A stretch of 64,000 bases of DNA from UBA7330 sp043554545 (GCA_043554545.1 CP121337.1:2356001-2420000); one strand, 5' to 3'; positions 25,050 to 34,967 are shown, counted from the stretch's first letter. Numbers and translations are program-made. The notes: generated by a model from the letters alone, not told the origin.

Positions 25050-26489
25050 TCACAGGTTCTTTCGCTCTGCAGAAAACAAATGCTCATTTGGCTTTTCAGG
25101 TAGTGTAGCTTGCCAATCTTTTATCTGACCAATCAACTCTTTAACCACCTCTTCATGCGCCCCTTTGAGATCGTTTTGTTCGTACACATCCTGAGTAATG
25201 TCATAAAGCTCAACATAACTCAGGTCTTTATTGCCTACCAATTTCCAGTTTTGATCAACTACTGCATAGGAAATCCAATGATCAGGTCTGTTCTTGTTTA
25301 TCGGCCAGCTACCATTCATCTTCCAAAAAAGTGGTTTCGTACGGGATGGATAAGGAGACCCTAAAAGCGTAGAAACCTGACTGATTCCATCAGGCTGATA
25401 GGATTCAGGCAATTGAACCCCGGCAACCTCGCAAAAGGTGGGTAGCAGGTCAACAGCTGACATTAAAGAAACGGAGTCAACAGCTCCCGCCTCAATTTTC
25501 CCGGGCCAGCGTGCAATAAAGGGAACCCCAATTCCTCCTTCAAAAAGTGCAGCTTTATAGCCCTTTCTACCACCAGTAATTCCTTTGGATCCTGCAATAT
25601 TGTATCCCACACCCGTTGCCGTATCATGGTAAGTCTCCAAGTCTGTAGCACCAACTGCTCTTGCAGGTCCATTATCAGAGCTAAAAACGACAAGTGTTTG
25701 CTCAGTCAAATTCAATCGGTCCAATGCATCTAAAACCTCCCCTATTCTATCATCTGCATGAGACAACACTGAGGCAAAAATATTATCTGGTTCCTCCAGC
25801 GTACGAAAACGCCACTGATACTTTGGAATCACATGATGTGGCGTGTGTGGCTCATGGACCCACATGTTGATGAAAAATGGTTTATTTTCATTTACAGCAT
25901 CTTCCATGAAAGCGATTGCATTGTCAGCATCTTCGTAATAGGGCATTTGTTCCTGGGAGCAATTGAAACAACCATATGCATCATATCCATACTTTGCTGG
26001 AGTTGGAGAGTCCAATATCATGTTATTAGCCAGGTGCCACTTCCCAAAATGAGCGGTAGCATACCCATTTTGCTGCAACAGTCGAGGCAGAAGGACTGTT
26101 TCGTAATCTAGCCAATCTGGCATATTTCTCGCAGCATTTTGTGGTACCCATGCAAAGTGTGCATCGATGTTATACCTTGCCGGAAACTGCCCGGTAATGA
26201 CCGCAGTCCTACTGGGTGAACAAACGCCACTGGCTACTGTAAATCGATGAAAGTCAGTTCCTTCAGCTACAAGCCTATCGATGTTAGGTGTTTTTACATA
26301 TGGGTGTCCATGGGAACTCAAATCGCCCCATCCCCAATCATCGGCAAAGATGAAAAGGATGTTTGTTTTGGTATTTGAATTGTCACCAACAGCTTGACTT
26401 TCATGCTTTTCATCACAACTGATTAAACTGAAAATCACCACACCTAAGCAGAGCAATTGGATAGGTTTAACTGTTAGTTTTAGCTTCAT
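25050..26489 (-). CDS. S1-family sulfatase, lipoprotein
   Basis: 479 residues. Lipobox in IFSLISCDEKHE (Cys25). Metal-binding DD at 50-51 (NILFIFADDWGWGDLS). The formylglycine Cys90 in SGVCSPSRTAVITGQ (CSPSR, the canonical core). AHFGKWHLAN and LVVFSSDNGPARA carry further active-site residues. The size is standard for an S1 sulfatase without extensions. It is 9 bp upstream of the esterase and 87 bp downstream of the GH28 gene. Presence of two different sulfatases with GH29 and GH28 suggests a sulfated fucose- and uronate-containing substrate. Confidence 0.92.
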   Translation of the reverse strand: MKLKLTVKPIQLLCLGVVIFSLISCDEKHESQAVGDNSNTKTNILFIFADDWGWGDLSSHGHPYVKTPNIDRLVAEGTDFHRFTVASGVCSPSRTAVITGQFPARYNIDAHFAWVPQNAARNMPDWLDYETVLLPRLLQQNGYATAHFGKWHLANNMILDSPTPAKYGYDAYGCFNCSQEQMPYYEDADNAIAFMEDAVNENKPFFINMWVHEPHTPHHVIPKYQWRFRTLEEPDNIFASVLSHADDRIGEVLDALDRLNLTEQTLVVFSSDNGPARAVGATDLETYHDTATGVGYNIAGSKGITGGRKGYKAALFEGGIGVPFIARWPGKIEAGAVDSVSLMSAVDLLPTFCEVAGVQLPESYQPDGISQVSTLLGSPYPSRTKPLFWKMNGSWPINKNRPDHWISYAVVDQNWKLVGNKDLSYVELYDITQDVYEQNDLKGAHEEVVKELIGQIKDWQATLPEKPNEHLFSAERKNL

Positions 26490-26576
26490 ACTTCTATTAC
26501 TTTAATGTGAACAAATACTTCAACTTTATTTCCCGTAACAGCTGATGGCTAAAATGAACAAATCCTTTGATCACAC

Positions 26577-28037
26577 TCATTTTTTCGCCTGATCATCTAT
26601 AAAACCTTCCACATCTTCCAGGATAATCATTTCACGTTTATCCGCTGTTCTCGTACTCATTGTTACATTCTTGAATTGGATATTTTTAGCATGCCGGATG
26701 TAAGCCCCCCATGCAGGCAAAACACCAAAGAAAAACTGTTCCGGATACCGATCCTCATCTTCTGCAACTTCGTTCTTTGAATCTTGTACCGTACCTCCTC
26801 CTGGATACGATATCTGTATATTCTCTAAGGTGATATTCTCAATGTAATGACCTGGAATACCAGTAATCATAATCGGACCGGATCTAGACTTTTGCTTTTC
26901 CGCCAATTTAAGCGGGTCGATGTTTTGTCCTCTCAGGTCTAATCTTTTATAAACAGCCTTGGCTTCATCTTCTGGTGACTCAACTGTCACTTGCGCTGCT
27001 ACATCACTGATGCGTACATTTTTCAATGTGCCCACTGAAACAACTTTGTTCTTATCCTCTTTGCTAAAGTTGCTGGCCCTATTTCCCAGGCGTATGAAAA
27101 TGGGATTCCCAACATCTTCCATCACGATTCTTGATATATCTACATTTTCCAATCGCCCTCCATCAACTAGTTGCAGTTTGATTGCGCCCATCGGACTATC
27201 ATAGAAATAACAGTTGGTAACTTTTACATCAATAAAGCCTCCATGAGAGGATGTGCCAAACTTAAGCGGGGAAGTATTGCTGGATACCCTACAGTTTCTG
27301 ATCGTATAGTTTCTACAAGGATTGAGAGAACTTTTGAGGCAAATAGCATCATCTCCAGCCTGAATATCACAGTTCTCGATGAGCACGTTTTGACAACCAT
27401 CAAGATCCAGCCCATCATTGTTATAATTGTTATTTCTAAAACGAACAGTGATTGCATCAAAATGAATATTTGTGCAGTCAATAAGATGGATTCCCCAGAA
27501 TGCGGGCCTTTTGTAAGTAACCCCTTTGAATTTCAGGCTGTTGCAATTTTCCATACGCATCAATCGCGGACGGGGGTTTCTTTTTCCTCTAGCAGGACCT
27601 CGGGGAAACGCAATATGAGTCCCCCTACCATCAATTATCCCTAGTCCTTCGATGGTAATATTTGTGGCATTCTCCGCAAAAATCAAACACTCCACATTCC
27701 CCTCGCGTGGTTTAGTTATATCCGTATCATAGTCCTCAATGTTAAGACTACCCAGAAGTGATGCTCCGTAGTCAAGCGATAACGTCACGTTGCTCTTCAA
27801 CTGAATGGTTCCAATGATGTAATCACCTGTAGGTACCCAAACTATTCCCCCTCCACTGTTGGTGCATGCATCGATTGCAGCCTGTACAGCCTTTGTATCC
27901 ATTGTAACACTGTCACCAATGGCACCAAAGTCTTTGATGTTAAAAATCTTTTGTCTAGTATTTTGAGTCCTGAAATCCTGGGCATTGGCAAATACTGAGA
28001 ACACACAAAATATGTATATAAATATTGTCCTTTTCAT
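26577..28037 (-). CDS. Glycoside hydrolase family 28 (polygalacturonase-like)
   Basis: 486 residues with a signal peptide (FIYIFCVFSVFANA). N-terminal IKDFGAIGDSVTMDTKAVQA is the typical GH28 start of the beta-helix. Active-site segments are NNDGLDLDGCQNVLIENC (about 203-220) and IQAGDDAICLKSS (about 222-234, the DD pair). TSSHGGFIDVKV and AIKLQLVDGG stand in place of the G-H-G and RxK motifs; the last one lacks the Arg. This suggests a related uronic-acid or rhamnogalacturonan-type substrate rather than plain pectin. It is in the operon between the GH29 gene (74-bp gap) and a sulfatase (87-bp gap). Confidence 0.88.
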   Translation of the reverse strand: MKRTIFIYIFCVFSVFANAQDFRTQNTRQKIFNIKDFGAIGDSVTMDTKAVQAAIDACTNSGGGIVWVPTGDYIIGTIQLKSNVTLSLDYGASLLGSLNIEDYDTDITKPREGNVECLIFAENATNITIEGLGIIDGRGTHIAFPRGPARGKRNPRPRLMRMENCNSLKFKGVTYKRPAFWGIHLIDCTNIHFDAITVRFRNNNYNNDGLDLDGCQNVLIENCDIQAGDDAICLKSSLNPCRNYTIRNCRVSSNTSPLKFGTSSHGGFIDVKVTNCYFYDSPMGAIKLQLVDGGRLENVDISRIVMEDVGNPIFIRLGNRASNFSKEDKNKVVSVGTLKNVRISDVAAQVTVESPEDEAKAVYKRLDLRGQNIDPLKLAEKQKSRSGPIMITGIPGHYIENITLENIQISYPGGGTVQDSKNEVAEDEDRYPEQFFFGVLPAWGAYIRHAKNIQFKNVTMSTRTADKREMIILEDVEGFIDDQAKK

Positions 28038-28111
28038 TGAATTATCAATTTGCGAAAGTTATTGATCATTATATTATTTTTAAGCTACGTTTGGCACAAG
28101 AAGTCTTAAAC

Positions 28112-29896
28112 TCATTCCAAACTGCTCAAAGGTGTTAATCTCATCTGTTTCAAACTGGCTGCTTCGGCATCCCCATCAATGAAGGATACTGAAATGGAAT
28201 GTTTGCCTGATACATCAAATCTGAGCAGGCCCATTTCATAGTAGTTATACACAGCTGATGAATTTTGTTCATTTTGTACCAGAGTCCCATCTTCATTTTC
28301 TATGCGCCATACCAGACGTCCATTTCCTGCATAGTTTAAATCCACCTGATAATACCCAGGCTTCATTACATTCACTTCCCACGTCACCTTACTATCTTCC
28401 TGCCAATCATGTGCATGCCTTATATGCTTCCACTCACCAAATTTTTCCATCCACTTTTTTTCATCGATGATACAATTCTCTGCTTTAGCAAAGTCAATGA
28501 GTAATTCGGTGGTATAGGTCGGGTCTACACTCAATGTTTTATCTACATCAATTTCTCCCTGAACTTCCATTTCCACCACAGAAATCATCCGCTCTGGCCT
28601 TTGAGCGGGTAACTGGAGTGATACCTAGGATCCAGTTTTACTTGTTTTTAGCGGCTGAAGCTTTCCGTCAACCCATAGCCCTGCTGATTTGATATCGTTT
28701 TTTAATCCTGGCAGTATGATTGCCCCGTCCAGTGGCCAGTTGTAAATCAACAAATTTAGCTTGCCTTCCGTAACTGTTACATCTCCCCATGGCAATGCTC
28801 GGCCCCAGGGTGAAGGCCCAGCCTTATAGACGGTCTGAGGGTATTTCTTGATCCATTCACCACCACCTCGCAATGCGTTTTGAGCCTCTATCGGAATAGT
28901 GCCGTCAGGTTTTGGCCCAACATTCAGCATATAAGTACCACCTCTGGCTACTGTTGAAAGGGTGGATTTCAAAATGCGCTTTGAGCTTTTCCAGTTTTCA
29001 TCGTACCAGGCATATCCCCACGAGTCGTTAGTCACATCTACGGTCTCCCAGAGTCCACCAACATTTTTAACCGGAATATTCATGTCACCCAGTGAAAGGT
29101 AATCACCCAGGTTATGCCCTGCTCTTCCTGATATCATCGCTTTGGGCTGATTTTTTCTAACAACTGCTACAAGCTCCTCCACATATTTCTTCTCCATCCT
29201 CCCTGGTGTATCAAACCAAACCATGGCTATTTCTCCATATTGGGTGGTTATTTCTTTTACCTGCGGTAGGCATTTTTCTTTGAAGTAGTAATCAAAGCCC
29301 ACTTCCTTGCCTTTTCTATTGATTTTAGGTCCACCGTTTCCTCCTGGAAATGTCCAGTCCTGATTGTGTGAATAATAGAATCCCAATCCAAGCCCAGCTT
29401 CCTTACATGCATCTGCAAGCTCCTTCATGGGATCTCTGTCAAAGGGTGTAGCATCCACAATATTGAAATCATTGACTTTTGAGTGATACATGGCAAACCC
29501 ATCATGATGCTTGCTGGTGATCACAATATATTTCATTCCGGCATCTTTCGCTAGTTGAGCGATTGCCTTCGCATCAAAGTTTATAGGATTGAAATTCTTT
29601 GCCTCAGCCTGATACTCATCCACTGGAATGCCTGCCCTGCGAGGATTCATGATCCATTCACTGATTCCATAGTAAGTGGTATCCTTCCATTCATTAGCTA
29701 TATTGGAATAAAGTCCCCAGTGAATAAACATGGCATAGTTGCCATCATCGAATAGTGTGGCCCGGTCACCAATATCTGCTCGTGTGAGCATATGCTGTTT
29801 GCCCCACATTTCATCCATACCTTGTGCTTTCTGAGCATTGAGTTCAAGTGAGTAAACCAACACGATAACAAGCATTAAACCAGGTAAAAATCTCAT
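28112..29896 (-). pseudogene. GH29 alpha-L-fucosidase interrupted by an in-frame TAG
   Basis: The frame from ATG 29896 to 28112 is one protein of about 594 residues except for TAG at 28625-28627. The N-terminal 423 residues hold a signal peptide and a full GH29 catalytic domain: GNYAMFIHWGLYSNIANEW, KYIVITSKHHDGFAMY, FYYSHNQDW, and the nucleophile Asp in IAMVWFDTPGRM. After the TAG the same frame continues at once with VSLQLPAQRPERMISVVEME and about 150 residues of a C-terminal beta-sandwich (IDFAKAENCIIDEKKWMEKF). It is a point nonsense mutation, since no frame change is needed. The catalytic part could still be made alone. It is the first gene of the leftward operon. Confidence 0.82.
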
Positions 29897-30086
29897 TTTT
29901 TATGGGTTAAGGTTAATGTTCTTAAATAGAAGCATTGAAATGTAATATAGTAACAGTTGATGAATGAGTCCTCAAACTATTAATTGAAATTAAGTCACCA
30001 ATAATCTACCTAATTGATGCAAACATAACCGTGGCTGAAAAGACTTTACCGATGTGGTGATTCACTCGTAATCTATTTGCAAGCAT

Positions 30087-30734
30087 CTAGTTAAAAACAT
30101 ACCCAACCATCATAAGATAATGCAGCACCGTTCCTGCCATCACAAACAGGTGCCATATGAAGTGTGAGTACTTCATGCGGGAATCGATGATATAAAAAAC
30201 GATGCCTATGGTATAGGCAAAGCCTCCGGCTGCCAACAACCAAAATGCTTCCTCAGGCAAGGCTGCTTTGGCCACATCAATTTTGAAAACAATGATCCAC
30301 CCCATAAAGGCATATAAGAGTGTTGATATAAGATTATAGCGACCGGTATAAAATACTTTAAGTAAGATTCCGATAACCGCCATCGTCCACTGTATGCCAA
30401 AAAAAACCCATCCTGTTACGCCACCAATAGAAATAAGTAAAACAGGCGTATAAGTACCCGCAATCAGAAGAAAGATCCCACTGTGATCCAGGATATTAAA
30501 AACCTTTTTTGCCGTCTTATGTGTCAGGCTGTGGTAAAGTGTTGAAAACGTATAAAGAGAAACCAAACTTAAGCCATAAAATATAGCACTGAACAGGCTC
30601 CATTCCTTCTCACTGTTTATCCCATAAATCAAGAGTACTACAAATCCACCAACTGCAGAAAGCGCGGTAATTCCATGCGATATAGAGTTTGCGATTTCTT
30701 CACCGGTAGATTGTTTTCTTTTTACCTTATTCAT
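30087..30734 (-). CDS. trhA: Hemolysin III / PAQR-family membrane protein
   Basis: 215 residues and seven predicted membrane segments. Metal-site residues of the PAQR/HlyIII family are present: the His in TFSTLYHSLTHK (about 62-73), the Asp in NILDHSGIFLLIAGTYTP (about 80-97) and the C-terminal HxxxH in HFIWHLFVMAGTVLH. Family members regulate membrane lipid energetics or act as hydrolase-like membrane proteins; the old name hemolysin is historical. It is a single gene between the polysaccharide operon and the glycan region and does not look linked to either. Start ATG with a Lys-rich N-terminus, as usual. Confidence 0.9.
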   Translation of the reverse strand: MNKVKRKQSTGEEIANSISHGITALSAVGGFVVLLIYGINSEKEWSLFSAIFYGLSLVSLYTFSTLYHSLTHKTAKKVFNILDHSGIFLLIAGTYTPVLLISIGGVTGWVFFGIQWTMAVIGILLKVFYTGRYNLISTLLYAFMGWIIVFKIDVAKAALPEEAFWLLAAGGFAYTIGIVFYIIDSRMKYSHFIWHLFVMAGTVLHYLMMVGYVFN

Positions 30735-30986
30735 TGACCATTTTTACCAACCTGCGGGGTTTATATTGATTGCTATAATCTTATTACTTCAAAACCAGCT
30801 ATAATTGAAATCAGAAGTTAGTTATTCTGCACAGAGAAATTACAGAATAAAACAATAATACAGAGACGATTTTTTTAACTCAATAACATTAAAGTGTCTC
30901 GTAAGACAAACTGTAAGTATCCTCCATATGCTCTAAGTCTTAGTATAATTACATAGAAGACGTAATAAATTCGAAACCAATATCAG

Positions 30987-32204
30987 CTATGTTCTTTTCT
31001 TTTTATGAAAAACATTATTTATTGATGGATTGGTATGTTTTGTGTGAATAAACTTATCATCAGCCTGCTTGATACCTATTAAAGCAAGTAGCATACTCAA
31101 AAAAGTTGCTGGCAACTTAACCAATGCAACAAGGAACGATTTGTGAACAAGCATTCTTGGTATACACATCATCAATGTTAAAACATAAACGAATAATAAT
31201 CCACTCCAATAAATAGGACCAAGGAAGAAAAATTCATGAAATATTGTTGTGATCAATATAATGAAGCATAATACAGCCAATAAAAGTATTCTGGGAGGCA
31301 TGATGCCGCAGAGAATGGCAATGTTAAAGTAATCAAAGTTTTTCGCGAATAAATTCTTCCAGCCATTCAAGAAATTTTTACTGACGTATTTGATTTGAGA
31401 TGAAATCCAACGCTTCCTCTGATTTTGAAAGGCCTGAACGGTCTCAACCTTTTCGTCAAATGCAATCGCAGACTCCAAATACATTATTCTTATTCTACGT
31501 TGAATCAACTCAAGTTGCAATATTTTATCAAACCCTCCTACCGCTTTATTTTCTGTCATAACCTCCTTGAATAATTGATAATCAAACGCCATCCCTGATC
31601 CAATGACAGCCGATGAAAGTCCCATTCCATTGAACCCTCTTCGGTACACGTGGTTGTTTATCGCTTCACTAGCAGCATCCAGTATGGCCATTTTAGTATT
31701 GGTATTCTTTGCAACCCGTTGCCCTTGCATAGCTCGGTAACCACAGTTAAAACCATGATTAATAATGCTTAGAAAGTCGTCTTCCAATATATTGTCACCA
31801 TCACTTATGATAGCCACATCAAAAGGCTCGCTAATTTCATTCATAGCATAATTGAGCGACTTACTTTTAGTGCTTTCCTCAAATTTCACTTCAATTACTT
31901 CGACAAGTGATTTTAATTTTTGAATTGTTTTTGGTTGCATGGAATCCGCAATGACAAAAACCGTATAGGACTCTTTAGGATATTTAAGTCCTCTTAGTTT
32001 TTCAGCAGCACTTATTATCACCTCGTCTTCCTGGTAAGCAGGTACCAGGATAGCTATTCGATTAAATTTTTTTGGTTGTTTCAGATCAATACCCAAAGAC
32101 TTATATCCCGTCCAACCAGCTATTGTAAAAATCAAAGTATAAATAACTGAAAAACCGAAGTATATATATAAGAACACCTCAATCACAAACAACACGTACC
32201 CCAT
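30987..32204 (-). CDS. Membrane glycosyltransferase family 2 (processive-type)
   Basis: 405 residues. N-terminal helix(es) at about 5-30, a cytoplasmic GT-A domain from about 45 to 275, then three or four C-terminal helices (IAILCGIMPPRILLLAVLCF and following). Motifs: ILVPAYQEDEVI, the UDP-binding VIADSM, the DxD-type VAIISDGDN, GSGMAFDYQLF, and QNQRKRWISSQ (QxxRW), the acceptor/processivity motif of cellulose, hyaluronan and related synthases. It probably extends an exopolysaccharide. It is transcribed away from the response-regulator operon on the other side of a 322-bp region. Confidence 0.85.
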   Translation of the reverse strand: MGYVLFVIEVFLYIYFGFSVIYTLIFTIAGWTGYKSLGIDLKQPKKFNRIAILVPAYQEDEVIISAAEKLRGLKYPKESYTVFVIADSMQPKTIQKLKSLVEVIEVKFEESTKSKSLNYAMNEISEPFDVAIISDGDNILEDDFLSIINHGFNCGYRAMQGQRVAKNTNTKMAILDAASEAINNHVYRRGFNGMGLSSAVIGSGMAFDYQLFKEVMTENKAVGGFDKILQLELIQRRIRIMYLESAIAFDEKVETVQAFQNQRKRWISSQIKYVSKNFLNGWKNLFAKNFDYFNIAILCGIMPPRILLLAVLCFIILITTIFHEFFFLGPIYWSGLLFVYVLTLMMCIPRMLVHKSFLVALVKLPATFLSMLLALIGIKQADDKFIHTKHTNPSINNVFHKKKRT

Positions 32205-32526
32205 GAAATTTATTTTTCCTCAAAAGTAAAGCTGATTCCACTTTTGGCAAACTATTTGTATAGACTATTTGTAAATAACATGCTCTGCAAAAATTACTTT
32301 TTTTTACTCTATAATAAACACCTCAATGTTCAAATCACCATTTATTGTCTCACATTTTCAAAATATTCAAAATATTAATTTAATAACAATAAACCTTTGT
32401 AAAGTTCAATACAATTATCTACTTTAGCCACTAGGTATTTAGCTTACTGTAATTACCTATTATATATGTATTGGGATTAATAATTATTAGTTCAAATATT
32501 TTTATTCAACGCTTAAATCTTGACCG
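32205..32526. other. Divergent regulatory region of the glycan genes
   Basis: 322 bp, strongly AT-rich, between the leftward GT2 and the rightward operon. It contains a direct repeat ACTATTTGTA at about 32250 and 32263 and a promoter candidate listed separately. No gene seen. Confidence 0.5.
32396..32427 (+). promoter_or_regulatory. Candidate Bacteroidota promoter of the glycan operon
   Basis: TTTG at 32396-32399, 20 bases, then TACTTTAG at 32420-32427, close to the Bacteroidota primary sigma pattern TTTG-N19/20-TAnnTTTG (one mismatch). The predicted leader is roughly 95 nt. Confidence 0.4.
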
Positions 32527-32925
32527 ATGTTCACCGCCGATTCAACGTCAAGAGATAAAGTGTATGTTGTTGAAGACAATGTACCTATGTCTCGTCTATT
32601 ATCAATCGTACTCTCGAAACATTTCCAGGTTTTAACTTTTTCAACTGCTCCCGAAGCTTTCGCTTATCTTAAATATCATGGAATCCCTGATCTGTTGATT
32701 ACAGATTATAGATTGCCGGAAATTGATGGATATGAGTTTGTTAAAAACATATCAAATAATGCACTAATTTCAGACATCCCAATATTCATGATTACGGGTA
32801 CTGATTTGGATGTGATACCTCCTGACATACATCTTTATAATGTAAAAAAAGTGTTTCAAAAACCCTTTGAACCAAACGCATTAATAGAAGAAATACATAA
32901 AGAACTTGACACTATTAAATTATGA
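32527..32925 (+). CDS. Stand-alone response regulator receiver protein
   Basis: 132 residues, a receiver domain only. VYVVEDNVPMSRLLSIVL supplies the acidic pair, LLITDYRLPEIDGYEF the phospho-acceptor Asp, FMITGTDLD the conserved Thr and VFQKPFEPNAL the Lys. There is no output domain. It is the first gene of an operon: its stop overlaps the next start by 4 bp, and that next gene has its own receiver-like N-terminus before a phosphoglycosyltransferase. It therefore probably acts by protein contact to control glycan initiation; this is inference from order. Confidence 0.9.
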   Translation: MFTADSTSRDKVYVVEDNVPMSRLLSIVLSKHFQVLTFSTAPEAFAYLKYHGIPDLLITDYRLPEIDGYEFVKNISNNALISDIPIFMITGTDLDVIPPDIHLYNVKKVFQKPFEPNALIEEIHKELDTIKL

Positions 32926-34058
32926 ATGGCACCGCTGTACAGAAAACCTATAATAGTGATCTGATATTTGATATTGGAGCAACAATTGAACATGATAGTA
33001 AAAGTATTACACTAAAGAGGTCGATACTTTGTCTCGGTGATTATGCTTTTGACGTGTATAAATCTGATGAGAAAATTCATTTCATGAAGGTCAATTCAGC
33101 ATATGACCTTATGAATATGGTGGAGTACTGGAATGCAGAGGGTTTTGATTTACCAGAAGCTATAATAATTGAGCACTCCTATATTGCTAAATTAAATGCT
33201 GAAGGTTTTTCAACAAAAAGAAAAAAATCAAAATTAAATAACGCAGTCTTAATCGTGGTGTCCCAACATGAAAATGAACTAGTGAGACATGGCGCATATT
33301 CAATTGGAGCTGATGATTATTGCTTTGGTAATATTGACATTGAAGATGTTCTCAATAAAATCTCATTCCTAAAGCCATTAAAGTCAATTGGTTTTGATCG
33401 AAAGGAAATGGAATTCAGCATCCGAAATAGCCATCGGGATTTTTATCAAAAAAGATTTTTTGATATTGTATTCGCTCTTTCAGCGCTCCTCATTTCTTTA
33501 CCTTTCCTTTTGTTAATAGCTATTTTAATAAAAATAGAATCTAAGGGTCCTGTATTTTATGTTTCAAAACGAGCTGGTTTTGGCTTTAATGTCTTTAATT
33601 TTTACAAGTTCCGCACAATGGTAAAAGATGCTGATAAGGAAGTTGGAAAGCTCAACCACTTGAATCAGTATAATAATGACGAAAAAGATAAACCCTCTTT
33701 TTTTAAGGTGAAAGATGATCCAAGGGTAACCAAAATCGGAAAAATACTCAGGAATACAAGTCTTGATGAATTACCTCAGCTCATTAATGTCCTAAAGGGA
33801 GATATGTCTATTGTTGGTAATCGTCCATTACCACTCTATGAGGCACAACAACTTACGAGTGACGATTCTGCTGAAAGGTTTTTAACTTGTTCAGGCCTAA
33901 CGGGATTATGGCAAGTGCTTAAAAGAGGATCTGGCGAAATCTCAAATGAAGAAAGGATCCAATTAGATAAAATATATGCCAGGAAAAGTTCATTATGGTT
34001 TGACCTAAAGATAATCATCATGACTTTCCCAGCCTTGCTTCAAAAAGAGTCTGTTTAG
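32922..34058 (+). CDS. Initiating phosphoglycosyltransferase with receiver-like N-terminus
   Basis: 378 residues. The C-terminal half (about 170-378) is a bacterial sugar transferase (WcaJ/PglC-type): KRFFDIVFALSALLISLPF (membrane re-entrant helix), SKRAGFGFNVFNFYKFRTMV, the DP/E motif region KDDPRVTKIGKILRNTSLDE, LPQLINVLKGDMSIVGNRPL and GLTGLWQV. It transfers a sugar-phosphate to undecaprenyl phosphate, the first step of glycan assembly. The N-terminal part (about 30-150) lacks the usual membrane helices. Instead AIIIEHSYIAKLNAEG, AVLIVVSQHENELV and GAYSIGADDYCF look like a receiver-type fold without the phospho-acceptor Asp. The overlap with the response regulator gene supports a functional link. 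Confidence 0.88.
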   Translation: MNGTAVQKTYNSDLIFDIGATIEHDSKSITLKRSILCLGDYAFDVYKSDEKIHFMKVNSAYDLMNMVEYWNAEGFDLPEAIIIEHSYIAKLNAEGFSTKRKKSKLNNAVLIVVSQHENELVRHGAYSIGADDYCFGNIDIEDVLNKISFLKPLKSIGFDRKEMEFSIRNSHRDFYQKRFFDIVFALSALLISLPFLLLIAILIKIESKGPVFYVSKRAGFGFNVFNFYKFRTMVKDADKEVGKLNHLNQYNNDEKDKPSFFKVKDDPRVTKIGKILRNTSLDELPQLINVLKGDMSIVGNRPLPLYEAQQLTSDDSAERFLTCSGLTGLWQVLKRGSGEISNEERIQLDKIYARKSSLWFDLKIIIMTFPALLQKESV

Positions 34059-34061
34059 TTA

Positions 34062-34967
34062 ATGAAAAAGGAAAATCCACTTATTTCAATTATCGCACTC
34101 AACTATAACCAAAAAGAGGTTACCTGTGAGTTTCTAAAATCCTTACATTGCTTGGAATACACTAATTTCGAAGTGATCATTGTAGATAACGCATCTAATG
34201 AGAATCCAAAGGGAGCTTTTATTGATGCCTTTTCTGATGTTCAAGTGATTTTAAGTTCGGAAAACCTGGGTTTCACAGGAGGCAATAACCTTGGGATTAT
34301 AAATGCCAAAGGTGAATACTACTTTATTGTGAATAATGATACCGAGGTGACCCCTGATCTTTTGGATAAACTCTTATTACCCTTCTATGAAGATGAAAAA
34401 ATAGCCATGGTAAGTCCAAAAATTAAGTTCTTTAATCACCCGGATACCATCCAATATGCAGGATTTAATTTAATCAATCCACTAACAGGACAAAATGGAG
34501 CAGTGGGAAGTAAAGAGATAGACAATGGCCAGCATGATACCCCTGGCTTTACCAACTATGCACATGGAGCGGCTATGCTTGTAAGCAAAAAAGCAGCTGA
34601 TCATGTAGGATTACTCCCTGATCAGTTTTTTATCTATTATGAGGAGCTTGACTGGAGTGCTCAAATGATAAAAGCCGGGTATAAAATTTATTATCAGGCC
34701 CGTGCTACCATTTACCACAAGGAGTCTGTTACCATGGGTAAAGAAAGCTCTACCAAAGCTTACTATCATACACGAAACAGGATCTTATTTATGAGAAGAA
34801 ATTATAGTGGCTGGCAATTGGCAACATTTTATGCCTTTTTAATCACTGCTGTAATTCCAAAAGCTTTCCTGAAATACGCTGTTACTTTCAGGACAGCACA
34901 TCTTAAATCATTAATAAGGGCACTTTCCTGGCATTTGACAACCAAAAACATTCAAAAAGTATCATGA
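34062..34967 (+). CDS. Glycosyltransferase family 2 (rhamnosyltransferase-like)
   Basis: 301 residues. GT-A fold motifs: ISIIALNYNQKEVTCEFL, FEVIIVDNASNENPKG, SENLGFTGGNNLGIINAKGE, and the DxD region YFIVNNDTEVTPDLL. FIYYEELDWSAQMIKAGYKI is the ED acceptor motif of the WbbL/RfbF group. No membrane span in the catalytic part, one hydrophobic segment near the C-terminus. It begins 3 bp after the phosphoglycosyltransferase gene and overlaps the epimerase gene by 4 bp. It adds a sugar to the growing lipid-linked repeat unit; the donor sugar is not evident. Confidence 0.9.
   Translation: MKKENPLISIIALNYNQKEVTCEFLKSLHCLEYTNFEVIIVDNASNENPKGAFIDAFSDVQVILSSENLGFTGGNNLGIINAKGEYYFIVNNDTEVTPDLLDKLLLPFYEDEKIAMVSPKIKFFNHPDTIQYAGFNLINPLTGQNGAVGSKEIDNGQHDTPGFTNYAHGAAMLVSKKAADHVGLLPDQFFIYYEELDWSAQMIKAGYKIYYQARATIYHKESVTMGKESSTKAYYHTRNRILFMRRNYSGWQLATFYAFLITAVIPKAFLKYAVTFRTAHLKSLIRALSWHLTTKNIQKVS

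Noticed and set aside
28625..28627. Possible TAG recoding, since two genes carry internal TAG
   Set aside because: TAG ends intact genes such as the integrase, and the YqaE relic also has an internal TAA. Ordinary nonsense mutations are simpler.
30020..30027. TATGTTTG (minus strand) as promoter of the polysaccharide operon
   Set aside because: It fits the -7 consensus, but I found no matching -33 TTTG at the right distance, so it is not listed as a feature.
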